Source of the DNA: Bartonella rochalimae ATCC BAA-1498
GTDB lineage: Bacteria; Pseudomonadota; Alphaproteobacteria; Rhizobiales; Rhizobiaceae
Length of the DNA: 64,000 bases
NCBI RefSeq assembly: GCF_000706645.1
Contig: NZ_KL407338.1
Location: 201,405 to 265,404, forward strand
Direction of reading: 5' to 3'
The notes beneath the pieces are model-generated. The model saw only the letters and a program-made list of their open reading frames with translations, was not told the origin of the DNA and ran no database searches. Shown here piece after piece: positions 38,321 to 46,659 of the stretch (position 1 is the stretch's first letter; each line of letters opens with the position of its first letter). A program made the position numbers and the translations under genes.

Positions 38321-40108
38321 TTAGAAACGGTAACGTATTCCACCTGAGAGAGAGGTTGCTGATATACCTGCTTTTTGAAGTTTGTGTTGGTGGCTGACAT
38401 CGCCATACAGTCCAATCTTTTTACTCAATTGCGCATTAATTCCTACCCCACCTTCAACAGAAGCTCCCATAGAATCAAGATTGAAATTATCGATAACTTG
38501 TATTGTATTTCTATCAGCAAAAGTTTTGATCACATTTAGTTTTCCATAAAAAGAAATAATATGAGCGTTTTCTGCTGCGGTGACAGTTTTGTTTAAACGT
38601 CCACCAATACGAACCAACCATCGGTTAGGATCATTCATATCGATTTCAAGATTATTACCATCTGAAATATTATCAAATATCAAGCGCTGATAAGCAAGTT
38701 GTGCTTGTGGTTCAAAGACTAACCCTTCAACACCAGTTGCAAATTGTTGACCAATAGTTGCAGAGGCGCTCAATGTGTTGACGTCATCCAATTTTGCAAT
38801 GTTACCAATATCAGCAACTTTAATGTTTCCTTTCACAACGCCATAGGAAAAGAGTGTATCAAGGTACAAGCCATTCCGATGATGTATACTACCGAAAGCT
38901 GAAATTGACCACTTATCAAGTGTACTCTTGGCAGCGCCTTCCATGTCTTTTGGAGTGAAAGATACTTGTCCATAAGAGCCTAACAAGCCGAAATTTGTTG
39001 TGGTATTTTGATTTTCCAGAACACCTAACGCGACCCCTAATTGTAGAGCACTGTAGCGAAGATCAGCTCCATAACCATATTCCATAGCAGTATGTTTGGA
39101 TGATAAAGTTGCTGTATTGCCATAAGAAGATAAGAAGAAAGCATTTTTCTTATTGTTATCATTTTCCAATGACATAGCCCGGAGATTGGATAAGGATGCA
39201 TTTTGCTGATTGATATCAGAGAAACCAGCAGAGAATAAAACATTTGGCATCACCAAATAACTGGCCATTTGTGGGACCAGAGCTTTCACCTTTGATTTAG
39301 GGTCAAGATAGGCATTTCGCAAACGGAAATCCCAATATGGCTGATATAGAGCAAACATACTTTGATTATGGTTATGACGAGAATGCTCAGGAGCATAGGC
39401 AATAAGAATATATTTATAAGGATAATTATTTATTGTGGTATAGCCATTTGCCAATTTAAAGGAGTCTTTATTTGCTATTCCAGAAACTTGGATGAGTGAG
39501 ATACCACTTTTATTATAGATAAGTGGGGTACCACTTCTATCAGGAATAGGAGCACTTTTTGGTTTCTTCTTTCCCTTGATACTGTTGACATAAATTGTCG
39601 TTGTTCCTGAAACATTACCATTAATTACAAGTTGGTCTGTTTCTTGATCTCTTATTGCAAGCGCGCTACTATATTTTGTATTGAAGTGAATTTTTGCATT
39701 GCCTGTTGCATTATAGACTTTTGATAAGGAAGGCGTACTTTGTTGAGATACACTTCTCTCTTCATTTCGCTCTGTAGCTGGTAAGGGGCCTACATATAAT
39801 ATCTGATATTGATCATCTGTTGGTTTGTCAAAAATAATGGTACTGTCATTGAGATTAATGGTAGAAAAAGTGGAGCGTAGTTGATCAGTAACAGGTAAAT
39901 CCTGATTTGCATTTTGCTCTTCTCCCTCTGTTTCCCTTTTATTAATTTTGAGTGTCCATACTGTACCATTATTCAGATTAAGGGCTGTGTTCTCATTTTC
40001 TGTAGGTATGGAACCACTCTGTGAAGCAGCATATAAAGAATTACCACTTAAAAAATGAAAGAATACAGTACTTATGAGTGTATACCGCAATAGGTAATTT
40101 TTGTACAT
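38321..40108 (-). CDS. Autotransporter with minimal passenger, 595 aa
   Basis: Signal peptide (LRYTLISTVFFHFLSGNSLY) joins almost directly to the linker domain (ALNLNNGTVWTLKINKRETE, STIIFDKPTDDQYQILYVGP) that in the 1016-aa paralogue follows the beta-helix. The whole repeat passenger, about 400 residues, is missing. The barrel is complete, ending GGIRYRF, and its central part is identical to the neighbour's at DNA level. The frame is open throughout, so it is a derivative rather than a simple pseudogene. It may display only the linker domain or serve as a recombination donor. Confidence 0.9.
   Translation of the reverse strand: MYKNYLLRYTLISTVFFHFLSGNSLYAASQSGSIPTENENTALNLNNGTVWTLKINKRETEGEEQNANQDLPVTDQLRSTFSTINLNDSTIIFDKPTDDQYQILYVGPLPATERNEERSVSQQSTPSLSKVYNATGNAKIHFNTKYSSALAIRDQETDQLVINGNVSGTTTIYVNSIKGKKKPKSAPIPDRSGTPLIYNKSGISLIQVSGIANKDSFKLANGYTTINNYPYKYILIAYAPEHSRHNHNQSMFALYQPYWDFRLRNAYLDPKSKVKALVPQMASYLVMPNVLFSAGFSDINQQNASLSNLRAMSLENDNNKKNAFFLSSYGNTATLSSKHTAMEYGYGADLRYSALQLGVALGVLENQNTTTNFGLLGSYGQVSFTPKDMEGAAKSTLDKWSISAFGSIHHRNGLYLDTLFSYGVVKGNIKVADIGNIAKLDDVNTLSASATIGQQFATGVEGLVFEPQAQLAYQRLIFDNISDGNNLEIDMNDPNRWLVRIGGRLNKTVTAAENAHIISFYGKLNVIKTFADRNTIQVIDNFNLDSMGASVEGGVGINAQLSKKIGLYGDVSHQHKLQKAGISATSLSGGIRYRF
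38679..39317 (-). repeat. Identical duplicated tract, copy B
   Basis: 639 bases identical to 35125-35763. The sequence outside the tract is 80-95 percent alike by eye, with many scattered substitutions, so the tract looks recently homogenised. Confidence 0.92.
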
Positions 40109-40150
40109 TCTGAAGGACCTCTAAAAAAGTTTACGATTTTCAATAAAATT

Positions 40151-40180
40151 ACCAGCGATTACCGGCGATTACCAGCGATT
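40151..40180. repeat. Three 10-bp tandem repeats
   Basis: ACCAGCGATT, ACCGGCGATT, ACCAGCGATT in tandem, 43-72 bases upstream of the leftward 595-aa autotransporter. A one-helical-turn period puts all units on the same face of the DNA, or on a repeated leader RNA. Confidence 0.75.
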
Positions 40181-40213
40181 ATATGGCAAGAATATGTCTA
40201 CATGATGGCGCAA

Positions 40214-40253
40214 TGTATTATGCACAGTATTATTGTATTATGCACAGTATTAT
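40214..40253. repeat. 20-bp perfect tandem repeat
   Basis: Two perfect copies of the unit TGTATTATGCACAGTATTAT at 40214-40233 and 40234-40253. It shares the AATGTATTA core with the operator-like repeat upstream of the 1016-aa autotransporter. Confidence 0.8.
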
Positions 40254-40360
40254 TATGTGTTATTTAGAATAGATAAAGATGGCATGATAGCGAAATATTA
40301 CCTTTAAATAAATCTATGATATAAGCATATCATGGGTTTTCTATCAAAAACAGGCATCAT

Positions 40361-40387
40361 TTTCACGCAAGTTTTGTTTTTTATGAT
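40361..40387 (+). promoter_or_regulatory. Candidate flagellar promoter/regulator element before fliF
   Basis: TTTCACGCAAGTTTTGTTTT, about 90-115 bases before fliF, is the best match to the flhA upstream element at 9657. In Brucella FtcR binds the fliF promoter region, so this is a candidate site. That is inference: no FtcR consensus was used. Confidence 0.35.
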
Positions 40388-40404
40388 TTAAGCAGTAGGA
40401 GTAG

Positions 40405-40431
40405 GAAAACAGTTGTTTAACAGCTGTTTTC
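40405..40431. other. Strong hairpin before fliF
   Basis: GAAAACAGTTGT, loop TTA, ACAGCTGTTTTC: a 12-bp stem with one G-T wobble, 47 bases before fliF and followed by TTTGTTTT. It could be a terminator insulating fliF from upstream transcription, an attenuator or an operator. Confidence 0.6.
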
Positions 40432-40477
40432 TTTGTTTTACGCGAGATTGTCTTTTCAATAATAATGGTGCAAATCT

Positions 40478-42142
40478 ATGCTTGATAAATTTTTGGCTTT
40501 TCTTTCTTCTTCTGGAAATGCGCTTCATAAACTAGGAGTAAAGCGCCTTATTGCGCTTGGTATGGTTGGATTAACTTTGTTTGGAACAATTTTGTTTTCT
40601 AGCTTTTATTTAACGCGTCCTATTTATGAAATACTTTATGTTGGTCTTTCACGTGATGATGTGAATCGAATGGGAATGGCGTTGGGTGAAGCAGGGATTG
40701 CTTTTGATGTTTCTTCTGATGGTAGTACTGTTCAGGTTCCTGTGGGGCAAGCAGAGCAAGCACGAATGTTCCTTGCCGAAAAAGGACTACCAACATCAAA
40801 TAATGCTGGATATGAATTGTTCGATAATATGGGATCTTTAGGGCTTACGTCTTTTATGCAAGAAATTACACGCCAACGTGCTTTAGAAGGTGAAATCGCA
40901 CGGACGATTCAAGCTGTACAAGGTGTAAAGGCAGCACGTGTCCATATTGTTTTACCAGATAAAGGATCATTTCGTAAGGCTAACCAGAAGCCTACTGCTT
41001 CTGTTGTAATTCGCACTAATAGTGGTTTTGCAGTTGAATTTGCTCAGTCTATTCGTCAATTAGTAGCGGCAGCTGTTCCTTCACTTGAAGCAAGCTCAGT
41101 GACAGTAATGGACACACGTGGACAGTTGCTTGCATCTGGAGTGGATGCAATGAATGGAGCTTCGATGATGATGGCATCTCTTGAGCAACAGGTTGCTTCG
41201 CAAATTGATGCGAATATTCGTAAACAATTGGTTCCTTATCTTGGTCTTGATCATTTTCAAACTAGTGTACAAGTTGTTTTAGATACAGATCGTCGTCAGA
41301 CAAATGAGACCGTTTTTGATCCAGAGTCACAGGTTGTGCGTTCCGTGCGTTCCGTGCGTGATCAAGCTGATAGCCAAAATAACCGTAATAGTGATGCTGT
41401 CGGCGTAGAACAAAATATTCCGCAAGAAGAAATTGCTAATGGTGGTGGAGAAAGATCAACCGATAAAAAAGATCGCCGTGAAGAGATTACTAATTATGAA
41501 ATTAACTCTAAGACTATTTCTACAGTTAGTGATGGTTATAGTGTGAAGAAATTAGCTGTTGCTATCGTGGTAGATCGTGCGCGTTTGGTTCTTCCAGATG
41601 GTACAAAACCAACCTCTGAAAATGCTCTTAATGATGAAGTAAATCGTATTCAGCAGATGGTGGCAACGGCGGCGGGACTTGATCCAAAACGCGGAGATAT
41701 CATTAATGTTACAGCCGTCGATTTCGTTGGTAATTCTGAGGCTGATATGGCACCTGTTCAAGAGCCTCTTTGGAAATCATTGTCACGTTATACATCTGGT
41801 TTGATCAATGGAGTTGCTTTAGTAATTGCTGTTTTCTTGATTTTATTCTTAGGGGTACGTCCTTTGATGCGGGAAATGCGGGAAGGAAAAAAGGCACTTG
41901 AAAATAGTGAAAATGCTGTAGCTGGTCTTGGAAATATACCTGCTTTAGAACACCAATATCAAGATAATGCAGAATTTGGTGGCGTTACAGGCACAAATAA
42001 TGATACACTTCACAATTTACGCAATCGTATGCGTGTTCCACCACAGAATCGTCTTGAGCAAATGATTGCAATGGATGAAGAACGTTTTGCTGGAGTTTTG
42101 CGTGAATGGGTCCATGATACTGACACAACTGTGGCTGTATAG
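40478..42142 (+). CDS. fliF: Flagellar MS-ring protein FliF
   Basis: Inner-membrane ring on which the flagellum is built. 554 residues: N-terminal membrane helix (LIALGMVGLTLFGTILFSSF), secretin-like ring-building domain (YEILYVGLSRDDVNRMGMAL, YELFDNMGSLGLTSFMQEIT, RARVHIVLP-type segment AARVHIVLPDKGSFRKANQK), a second ring domain, C-terminal membrane helix (INGVALVIAVFLILFLGVRP) and a short tail that binds FliG. A 9-base tandem repeat gives VRSVRS at about 41337-41360. First gene of the fliF-motB-motC-fliK block. Confidence 0.97.
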   Translation: MLDKFLAFLSSSGNALHKLGVKRLIALGMVGLTLFGTILFSSFYLTRPIYEILYVGLSRDDVNRMGMALGEAGIAFDVSSDGSTVQVPVGQAEQARMFLAEKGLPTSNNAGYELFDNMGSLGLTSFMQEITRQRALEGEIARTIQAVQGVKAARVHIVLPDKGSFRKANQKPTASVVIRTNSGFAVEFAQSIRQLVAAAVPSLEASSVTVMDTRGQLLASGVDAMNGASMMMASLEQQVASQIDANIRKQLVPYLGLDHFQTSVQVVLDTDRRQTNETVFDPESQVVRSVRSVRDQADSQNNRNSDAVGVEQNIPQEEIANGGGERSTDKKDRREEITNYEINSKTISTVSDGYSVKKLAVAIVVDRARLVLPDGTKPTSENALNDEVNRIQQMVATAAGLDPKRGDIINVTAVDFVGNSEADMAPVQEPLWKSLSRYTSGLINGVALVIAVFLILFLGVRPLMREMREGKKALENSENAVAGLGNIPALEHQYQDNAEFGGVTGTNNDTLHNLRNRMRVPPQNRLEQMIAMDEERFAGVLREWVHDTDTTVAV

Positions 42143-42163
42143 ATTTGTAAAGTGAAACGTTAA

Positions 42164-42919
42164 ATGGAAGTGATAAATAGAATGGAACAAACAGGTGGAA
42201 AATTTGAAAAACAGGTAAGTCTTCCCTTATCTTCTTTTCTGAGTGATTTTTCATCCCGCTACATTTCTGCTGAAGATATAGAGGTTTTGCCTTCTGATGA
42301 TGAAAGCGAACTCATGTATAATAATGAGAAGCAGAAAGACTGTTCATTATCTGATACTAAACCTTCAGAAGAATATATGGAAGAAATATTATCTTTCCCT
42401 TCTGAAGGGGTTGTTGATGTTGAAGTAGCTCGAAAGGAAGCTTTTGATCAAGCTGTGCAAGAGGTAACAGAAAAATTGCAAAAACAGTTTGAAGAAGAAA
42501 AGAAATGTTTGGAAGAAGAGCATGCAAAAGCTATTGAAGCGGCTAAACAAAGTATGGTTGAATCGCTAGGAGCCAATGTACAGCGTCAATTAACAAAAGA
42601 ATTTTCTGATTTGCGTCAAGAAATTTCTCGAGAGATTGCACAGGTTCTTTCCGTATTTATTGGTGAAAAAATTACAGAAGAAGCACTTCAGGAATTTGCT
42701 ACAAAAATATTAGATCAGGCTCTTTCTGCAGGGAAACCTTTAGTTCTTGAGGGGAATGAAAAATTATTTGAACAGCTCAAAAAACAGCGTGATTTTGATT
42801 CATCTCAATTTGAATTTCAACCGACCAAAAGTACAGAGTTACGTTTACATCGTGGTGAAATGGTTATTGCTACACAGCTTACTCCATTGCTGACGACGTT
42901 GAAGGAGTTGATACAATGA
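42164..42919 (+). CDS. fliH: FliH-like flagellar export regulator
   Basis: 251 residues: a variable acidic N-terminal third, a long coiled coil (VTEKLQKQFEEEKKCLEEEH, KAIEAAKQSMVESLGANVQR) and a C-terminal domain (FIGEKITEEALQEFATKILD), the layout of FliH/YscL proteins that hold the FliI ATPase in check. Sequence conservation of FliH is low, so the call rests on architecture and position after fliF. The start could be 42164 or ATG 42182. Overlaps motB by 4 bases. Confidence 0.75.
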   Translation: MEVINRMEQTGGKFEKQVSLPLSSFLSDFSSRYISAEDIEVLPSDDESELMYNNEKQKDCSLSDTKPSEEYMEEILSFPSEGVVDVEVARKEAFDQAVQEVTEKLQKQFEEEKKCLEEEHAKAIEAAKQSMVESLGANVQRQLTKEFSDLRQEISREIAQVLSVFIGEKITEEALQEFATKILDQALSAGKPLVLEGNEKLFEQLKKQRDFDSSQFEFQPTKSTELRLHRGEMVIATQLTPLLTTLKELIQ

Positions 42920-44070
42920 AATCTGAAGACCAACAATCTTCTTCTGAAATTATTATTGTTCGTCGTGGGCAACATGGAGATCATGATGATCATCATGGTG
43001 GTGTTTGGAAAATTGCTTATGCTGATTTTATGACAGCAATGATGGCGCTTTTTCTCGTCTTGTGGCTTGTTAACGTCCAGGATGATGAGACAAAGGAAGC
43101 CATCGCAAACTATTTTAATCCAATCAAACTTGTAGATCCCCAAACAAGTAATCGGGGTATTCAACACAAAGATATTGAACAAGATAAAAAAAGTTCTCTT
43201 GATCAAGAGCGTAGAGATGATGATCAGTCAGAAAAGTCAAATGCTATGGAGGAAGCAGAGTTAATGCATAATCCTTATCCTGGATTGGAAAAAATTGTTC
43301 AATCAGAACACCACGCAAAAAATCCTTCCGAGCAGCAGTTTGAAAAAGGGGATCTTGTAGGGCAGGGAGTTGGTGATTCTCAAGAAAATTTACAACTAGG
43401 AACAGAGCATCATGATCCTTTTTCTCCGCATTATTGGAGAGAAAATATTGATTTTTCTCAAAAAAGAAAAGACCAAAAGCAAAAAACGTTGGTAAAAGAA
43501 TCTATACAAGAAAATAATTCTTCTGAGAATTCTCGTGCTCTTGCACAAGAATTAACGGATTTTATAGAGGGGGAAAACAGCAATATATTGGCTCATGTGA
43601 AGCCGATTAAAGAAGGCGTTATGATTGAATTAATGGATCAGCCAAAATATGAAATGTTTAAAGTTGGCTTATCTGTTCCAACAGCGCGGACTATTGATTT
43701 AATTAGTAGTATGGCAGGAATTATTGCGAAATATCAAGGAGATGTCGTGATTAGTGGGCATACTGATGCACGTGCTTATCGTAGTGCTGTTTATGATAAT
43801 TGGCAACTTTCAACAGCACGTGCACAGATGGCTTATTATATGTTGGTGCGTGGTGGCTTTGATGAGAAACGAATTTTGCGTGTTGAAGGTTATGCAGATC
43901 GGGATTTGAAAAATAAAAAGGATCCATATGCCGCTGAAAACCGGCGTATATCTATTTTTATACGAGATCCAAAGACTGAAGAAGTACAGGAAAAATCGAC
44001 AGTAGAGAAGTCTTCTTCGCAAAAGATTATACAAGACAAGTCAGTTCTTGAAAAGGAAAAAACACCATGA
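42916..44070 (+). CDS. motB: Flagellar stator protein MotB
   Basis: Peptidoglycan-anchored stator subunit. 384 residues: cytoplasmic start with a His/Asp-rich stretch (GQHGDHDDHHGG), membrane helix with the proton-carrying Asp (KIAYADFMTAMMALFLVLWL), a long charged linker, and a C-terminal OmpA-like domain (VVISGHTDARAYRSAVYDNW, LSTARAQMAYYMLVRGGFDE, ENRRISIFI). Longer than enterobacterial MotB because of the linker, as in rhizobia where MotC binds it. Stop overlaps motC (ATGA). Confidence 0.96.
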   Translation: MKSEDQQSSSEIIIVRRGQHGDHDDHHGGVWKIAYADFMTAMMALFLVLWLVNVQDDETKEAIANYFNPIKLVDPQTSNRGIQHKDIEQDKKSSLDQERRDDDQSEKSNAMEEAELMHNPYPGLEKIVQSEHHAKNPSEQQFEKGDLVGQGVGDSQENLQLGTEHHDPFSPHYWRENIDFSQKRKDQKQKTLVKESIQENNSSENSRALAQELTDFIEGENSNILAHVKPIKEGVMIELMDQPKYEMFKVGLSVPTARTIDLISSMAGIIAKYQGDVVISGHTDARAYRSAVYDNWQLSTARAQMAYYMLVRGGFDEKRILRVEGYADRDLKNKKDPYAAENRRISIFIRDPKTEEVQEKSTVEKSSSQKIIQDKSVLEKEKTP

Positions 44071-45413
44071 TTATGAAAAAGGCATACTCTGTCTATTTTT
44101 TATCTTTTGTGGTCTTTATTCAAGGAATTTTTATACAAGAGGGTAGAGCTTTTTTACAAAAGATAGAAAGAGATTCTCAGGACATTTTTGTCGCACAGGT
44201 AGAGCGTGAAATTAAAGAGCCCTCTATGTTATCAAAAACTATTGTCTCTGAGCCAGTACATCTTGTGCGTTCTTTACAAAATTTACAAGATAAAATTATA
44301 TCAGGACAAGAGGAAGAACTGCAAAAACAACTGCAACTTTTGGGAGAAATTGGCGATAAATTTTTAACTTTTGATGCTAGTGTTTGGAAAGATAAGAACA
44401 ATCTTTATGCTTTATTGATTTATCTTTTTAATGGTGGAAATCCTCGAGTAGTGCAAAGCATTTTAGAGAAATATGGAAAGGGAGTGATTTCAGAGAATGT
44501 AATGGATGGTGCTTTGGCTTATGCATCTCATAAAAAAACTACTTTTTTAAAGACATATACACAATTAACTGAAGAAGATATTCGATCTATTCCTCCTGCT
44601 TTATTTGCGTCTGTTGTACTTTCTACGGTTGTTAATATCATAGAAAAAGATCCTGCTTTAGCTTTGAAACAATTAGATCAAGTAAGGCTTTTTGCTCCGG
44701 GAACTTTATTTGAAGAGGGTGCTATTCGTCGAGAATTAAAAGTTGCATCAATGCTTGGTGAGATAGATCTTTTGGCTTTATTAATTCGTCATTATGTGCA
44801 TCGTTTTTGGAAATCACCTTATGCTTATGACTTTTGGCATGAGTTTATTCCTGCTGTATTGCGGCTTGATGAAAAATTAAGTATTGATCAATTGGAAGCA
44901 TTGCTTGCTTATGCACCGACAAAGGTGCAGTTTATGGCATATATGGCAGTGAGCCGTGCTGCGTTAATTGATGCACGTATGGAAAAAGCAAAACTCAGTG
45001 CTCAGAAAGCTTTGACATTAGCACATGAAATCGGTGTAGATGATACATCTGTGCGTTTGTATTACGCTATGAGTCTTTCTGGTTCAATCGCTGCACAAGA
45101 AGCTCTACAGATGATACAAAATATCATCTACAAAGATTTATCAGAGAAAGATCGTTTTTTATTTATTGCTGCACAAGCTGTTGCGCAAAGAGTCGTTTCT
45201 TTTCCATTGGATGTTCTGAAAGAGAAAAACACACAAATTGCATCACAACCGCAAAGTCATAAAGAATTGAAGTTAACCTTAGAAAAAGATGATAAACAAA
45301 AAAATACAGCATCTCTTATAGAAGCAGAAATGAAGCAATTTATTCAACATACACAAGAAAAGATAAATGAAATCGACCAATTATTAGGATACAAAAATGA
45401 TGATAAGCGCTGA
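44067..45413 (+). CDS. motC: Flagellar motor protein MotC
   Basis: Periplasmic protein that controls MotB in rhizobial motors. 448 residues: signal peptide (AYSVYFLSFVVFIQGIFIQE), then a helical repeat-like body (YALLIYLFNGGNPRVVQSIL, EGAIRRELKVASMLGEIDLL, AKLSAQKALTLAHEIGVDDT) and a charged C-terminal tail. Its position after motB and before fliK is diagnostic. ATG at 44073 is an alternative start. Overlaps fliK start by 17 bases. Confidence 0.93.
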   Translation: MIMKKAYSVYFLSFVVFIQGIFIQEGRAFLQKIERDSQDIFVAQVEREIKEPSMLSKTIVSEPVHLVRSLQNLQDKIISGQEEELQKQLQLLGEIGDKFLTFDASVWKDKNNLYALLIYLFNGGNPRVVQSILEKYGKGVISENVMDGALAYASHKKTTFLKTYTQLTEEDIRSIPPALFASVVLSTVVNIIEKDPALALKQLDQVRLFAPGTLFEEGAIRRELKVASMLGEIDLLALLIRHYVHRFWKSPYAYDFWHEFIPAVLRLDEKLSIDQLEALLAYAPTKVQFMAYMAVSRAALIDARMEKAKLSAQKALTLAHEIGVDDTSVRLYYAMSLSGSIAAQEALQMIQNIIYKDLSEKDRFLFIAAQAVAQRVVSFPLDVLKEKNTQIASQPQSHKELKLTLEKDDKQKNTASLIEAEMKQFIQHTQEKINEIDQLLGYKNDDKR

Positions 45414-46659
45414 TGGATTGTGCGGTTTTCTTTCTGTACAAATGGCTACAATAAATAAAACTACAGCAGATAAAGTTGCAGTTCAATCAGAAGATTGTGC
45501 GGATAATCAATTACCTAAAACATTTGATACGTTACTTAAACAAAGTAAATTTGAGCAAGATAAAAATTTTCATGAAGATTCTTCGCTTATACATAGGGTG
45601 AAAGAAGCTTTAGAAGAATCCGTAAAACAGACAATTCTAGATGAGGGTGCAGAGTATTTAAATAAAGGACAGGATCCTTTAGCTAAAGTTATAGAGTCGG
45701 AAATATCAGAAGAAATTGTGGAACAAAATGTAATTAAAGCTTTTGAGAAAAAATTGCAAAAAGCCAAGCATGGTTATCTTGGTAATAAAGAAAATATGTC
45801 TTTTCAAAATTTTTTGAATCCACTTTATTTGGCACAGAGGTTTGTAAAGCAAGAAAAAATTGGAGAAAAAATTAGTGAACATGTAAAACATGGGAGCATT
45901 ACAGCTTCTATAAATGGTGATGTACAAAATCAGTGGGTTGCAGATATTCAAAAAGAATGTGCTATTGAAGACAAGGTTCAAATTAAAGCAGTTGACAAAC
46001 ATTTTCTCACACACCCAAAAATGCCACAGTATAGTATACAAAATTTTGCACATGAAAGTGAATCCTTGACACTACGTGTGGGGATGGAGATAGAAAGAAC
46101 TCAATCTCTCAAGAATTTAGAAATAGGCAATAGGCTTATTCTTCAAGAAGAAAAACCTGATTTTATGATGCAGTTAAGTGGTGTTGATATTACGTGTAAT
46201 AAAAAAGTTGGGGATGTAAGGATTTTGCATTTAAAACTTACACCTGTGGAGCTTGGGACAGTTGATGCTAAAGTGAGAATGACTGCGCAAGGGCTTCATA
46301 TTGAATTATGTACTCAACATCGCGAAACAGCGCGCCTTTTAATCAGCAATCAGCAGATGTTATCATATGTTTTAGAAAAGGCACATGTTCATGATAGTGG
46401 TCATTTATTAATTAGTATTGTAGATAAAAGTTCTCAAGTTATTCAACAAAATCAATCTTTGCAAATGGAGCAAAGATTAGAGCAAGATAATAGTGGACAG
46501 CATTTTAATGGTCAACGTCAAGCGTTTGGTGATAATGAACAGAATGGAAAAAATGAATCAAAGCAATTTTTCAAGCAATTTCCGTTATCAGATGCAACAT
46601 TTTTGGATATTCCTTTTGAAGATATTTCTTCACGCATTTCTTATCGGTTGGTCGTCTAG
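45397..46659 (+). CDS. fliK: Flagellar hook-length control protein FliK (MotD)
   Basis: Secreted ruler that sets hook length. 420 residues, with a poorly conserved, Gln/Lys-rich N-terminal two thirds and a C-terminal Flg_hook domain (about residues 285-345: LHLKLTPVELGTVDAKVRMT, AQGLHIELCTQHRETARLLI, SNQQMLSYVLEKAHVHD). In S. meliloti this gene, once named motD, was shown to be fliK. Its last 107 bases also code for the start of the next gene in another frame. Confidence 0.9.
   Translation: MMISADGLCGFLSVQMATINKTTADKVAVQSEDCADNQLPKTFDTLLKQSKFEQDKNFHEDSSLIHRVKEALEESVKQTILDEGAEYLNKGQDPLAKVIESEISEEIVEQNVIKAFEKKLQKAKHGYLGNKENMSFQNFLNPLYLAQRFVKQEKIGEKISEHVKHGSITASINGDVQNQWVADIQKECAIEDKVQIKAVDKHFLTHPKMPQYSIQNFAHESESLTLRVGMEIERTQSLKNLEIGNRLILQEEKPDFMMQLSGVDITCNKKVGDVRILHLKLTPVELGTVDAKVRMTAQGLHIELCTQHRETARLLISNQQMLSYVLEKAHVHDSGHLLISIVDKSSQVIQQNQSLQMEQRLEQDNSGQHFNGQRQAFGDNEQNGKNESKQFFKQFPLSDATFLDIPFEDISSRISYRLVV

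Larger units (their letters stand above)
40109..40477. other. Divergent spacer between autotransporter and fliF
   Basis: About 370 bases rich in short repeats: the 10-base units at 40151-40180, the 20-base tandem repeat at 40214-40253, the candidate flagellar element at 40361-40387 and the hairpin at 40405-40431, each listed separately. Confidence 0.5.

Noticed and set aside
34767-40108. The autotransporter repeats as a CRISPR or mobile element
   Set aside because: Repeats lie within open coding frames, show beta-helix periodicity, and have no spacer pattern, transposase or terminal inverted repeats.
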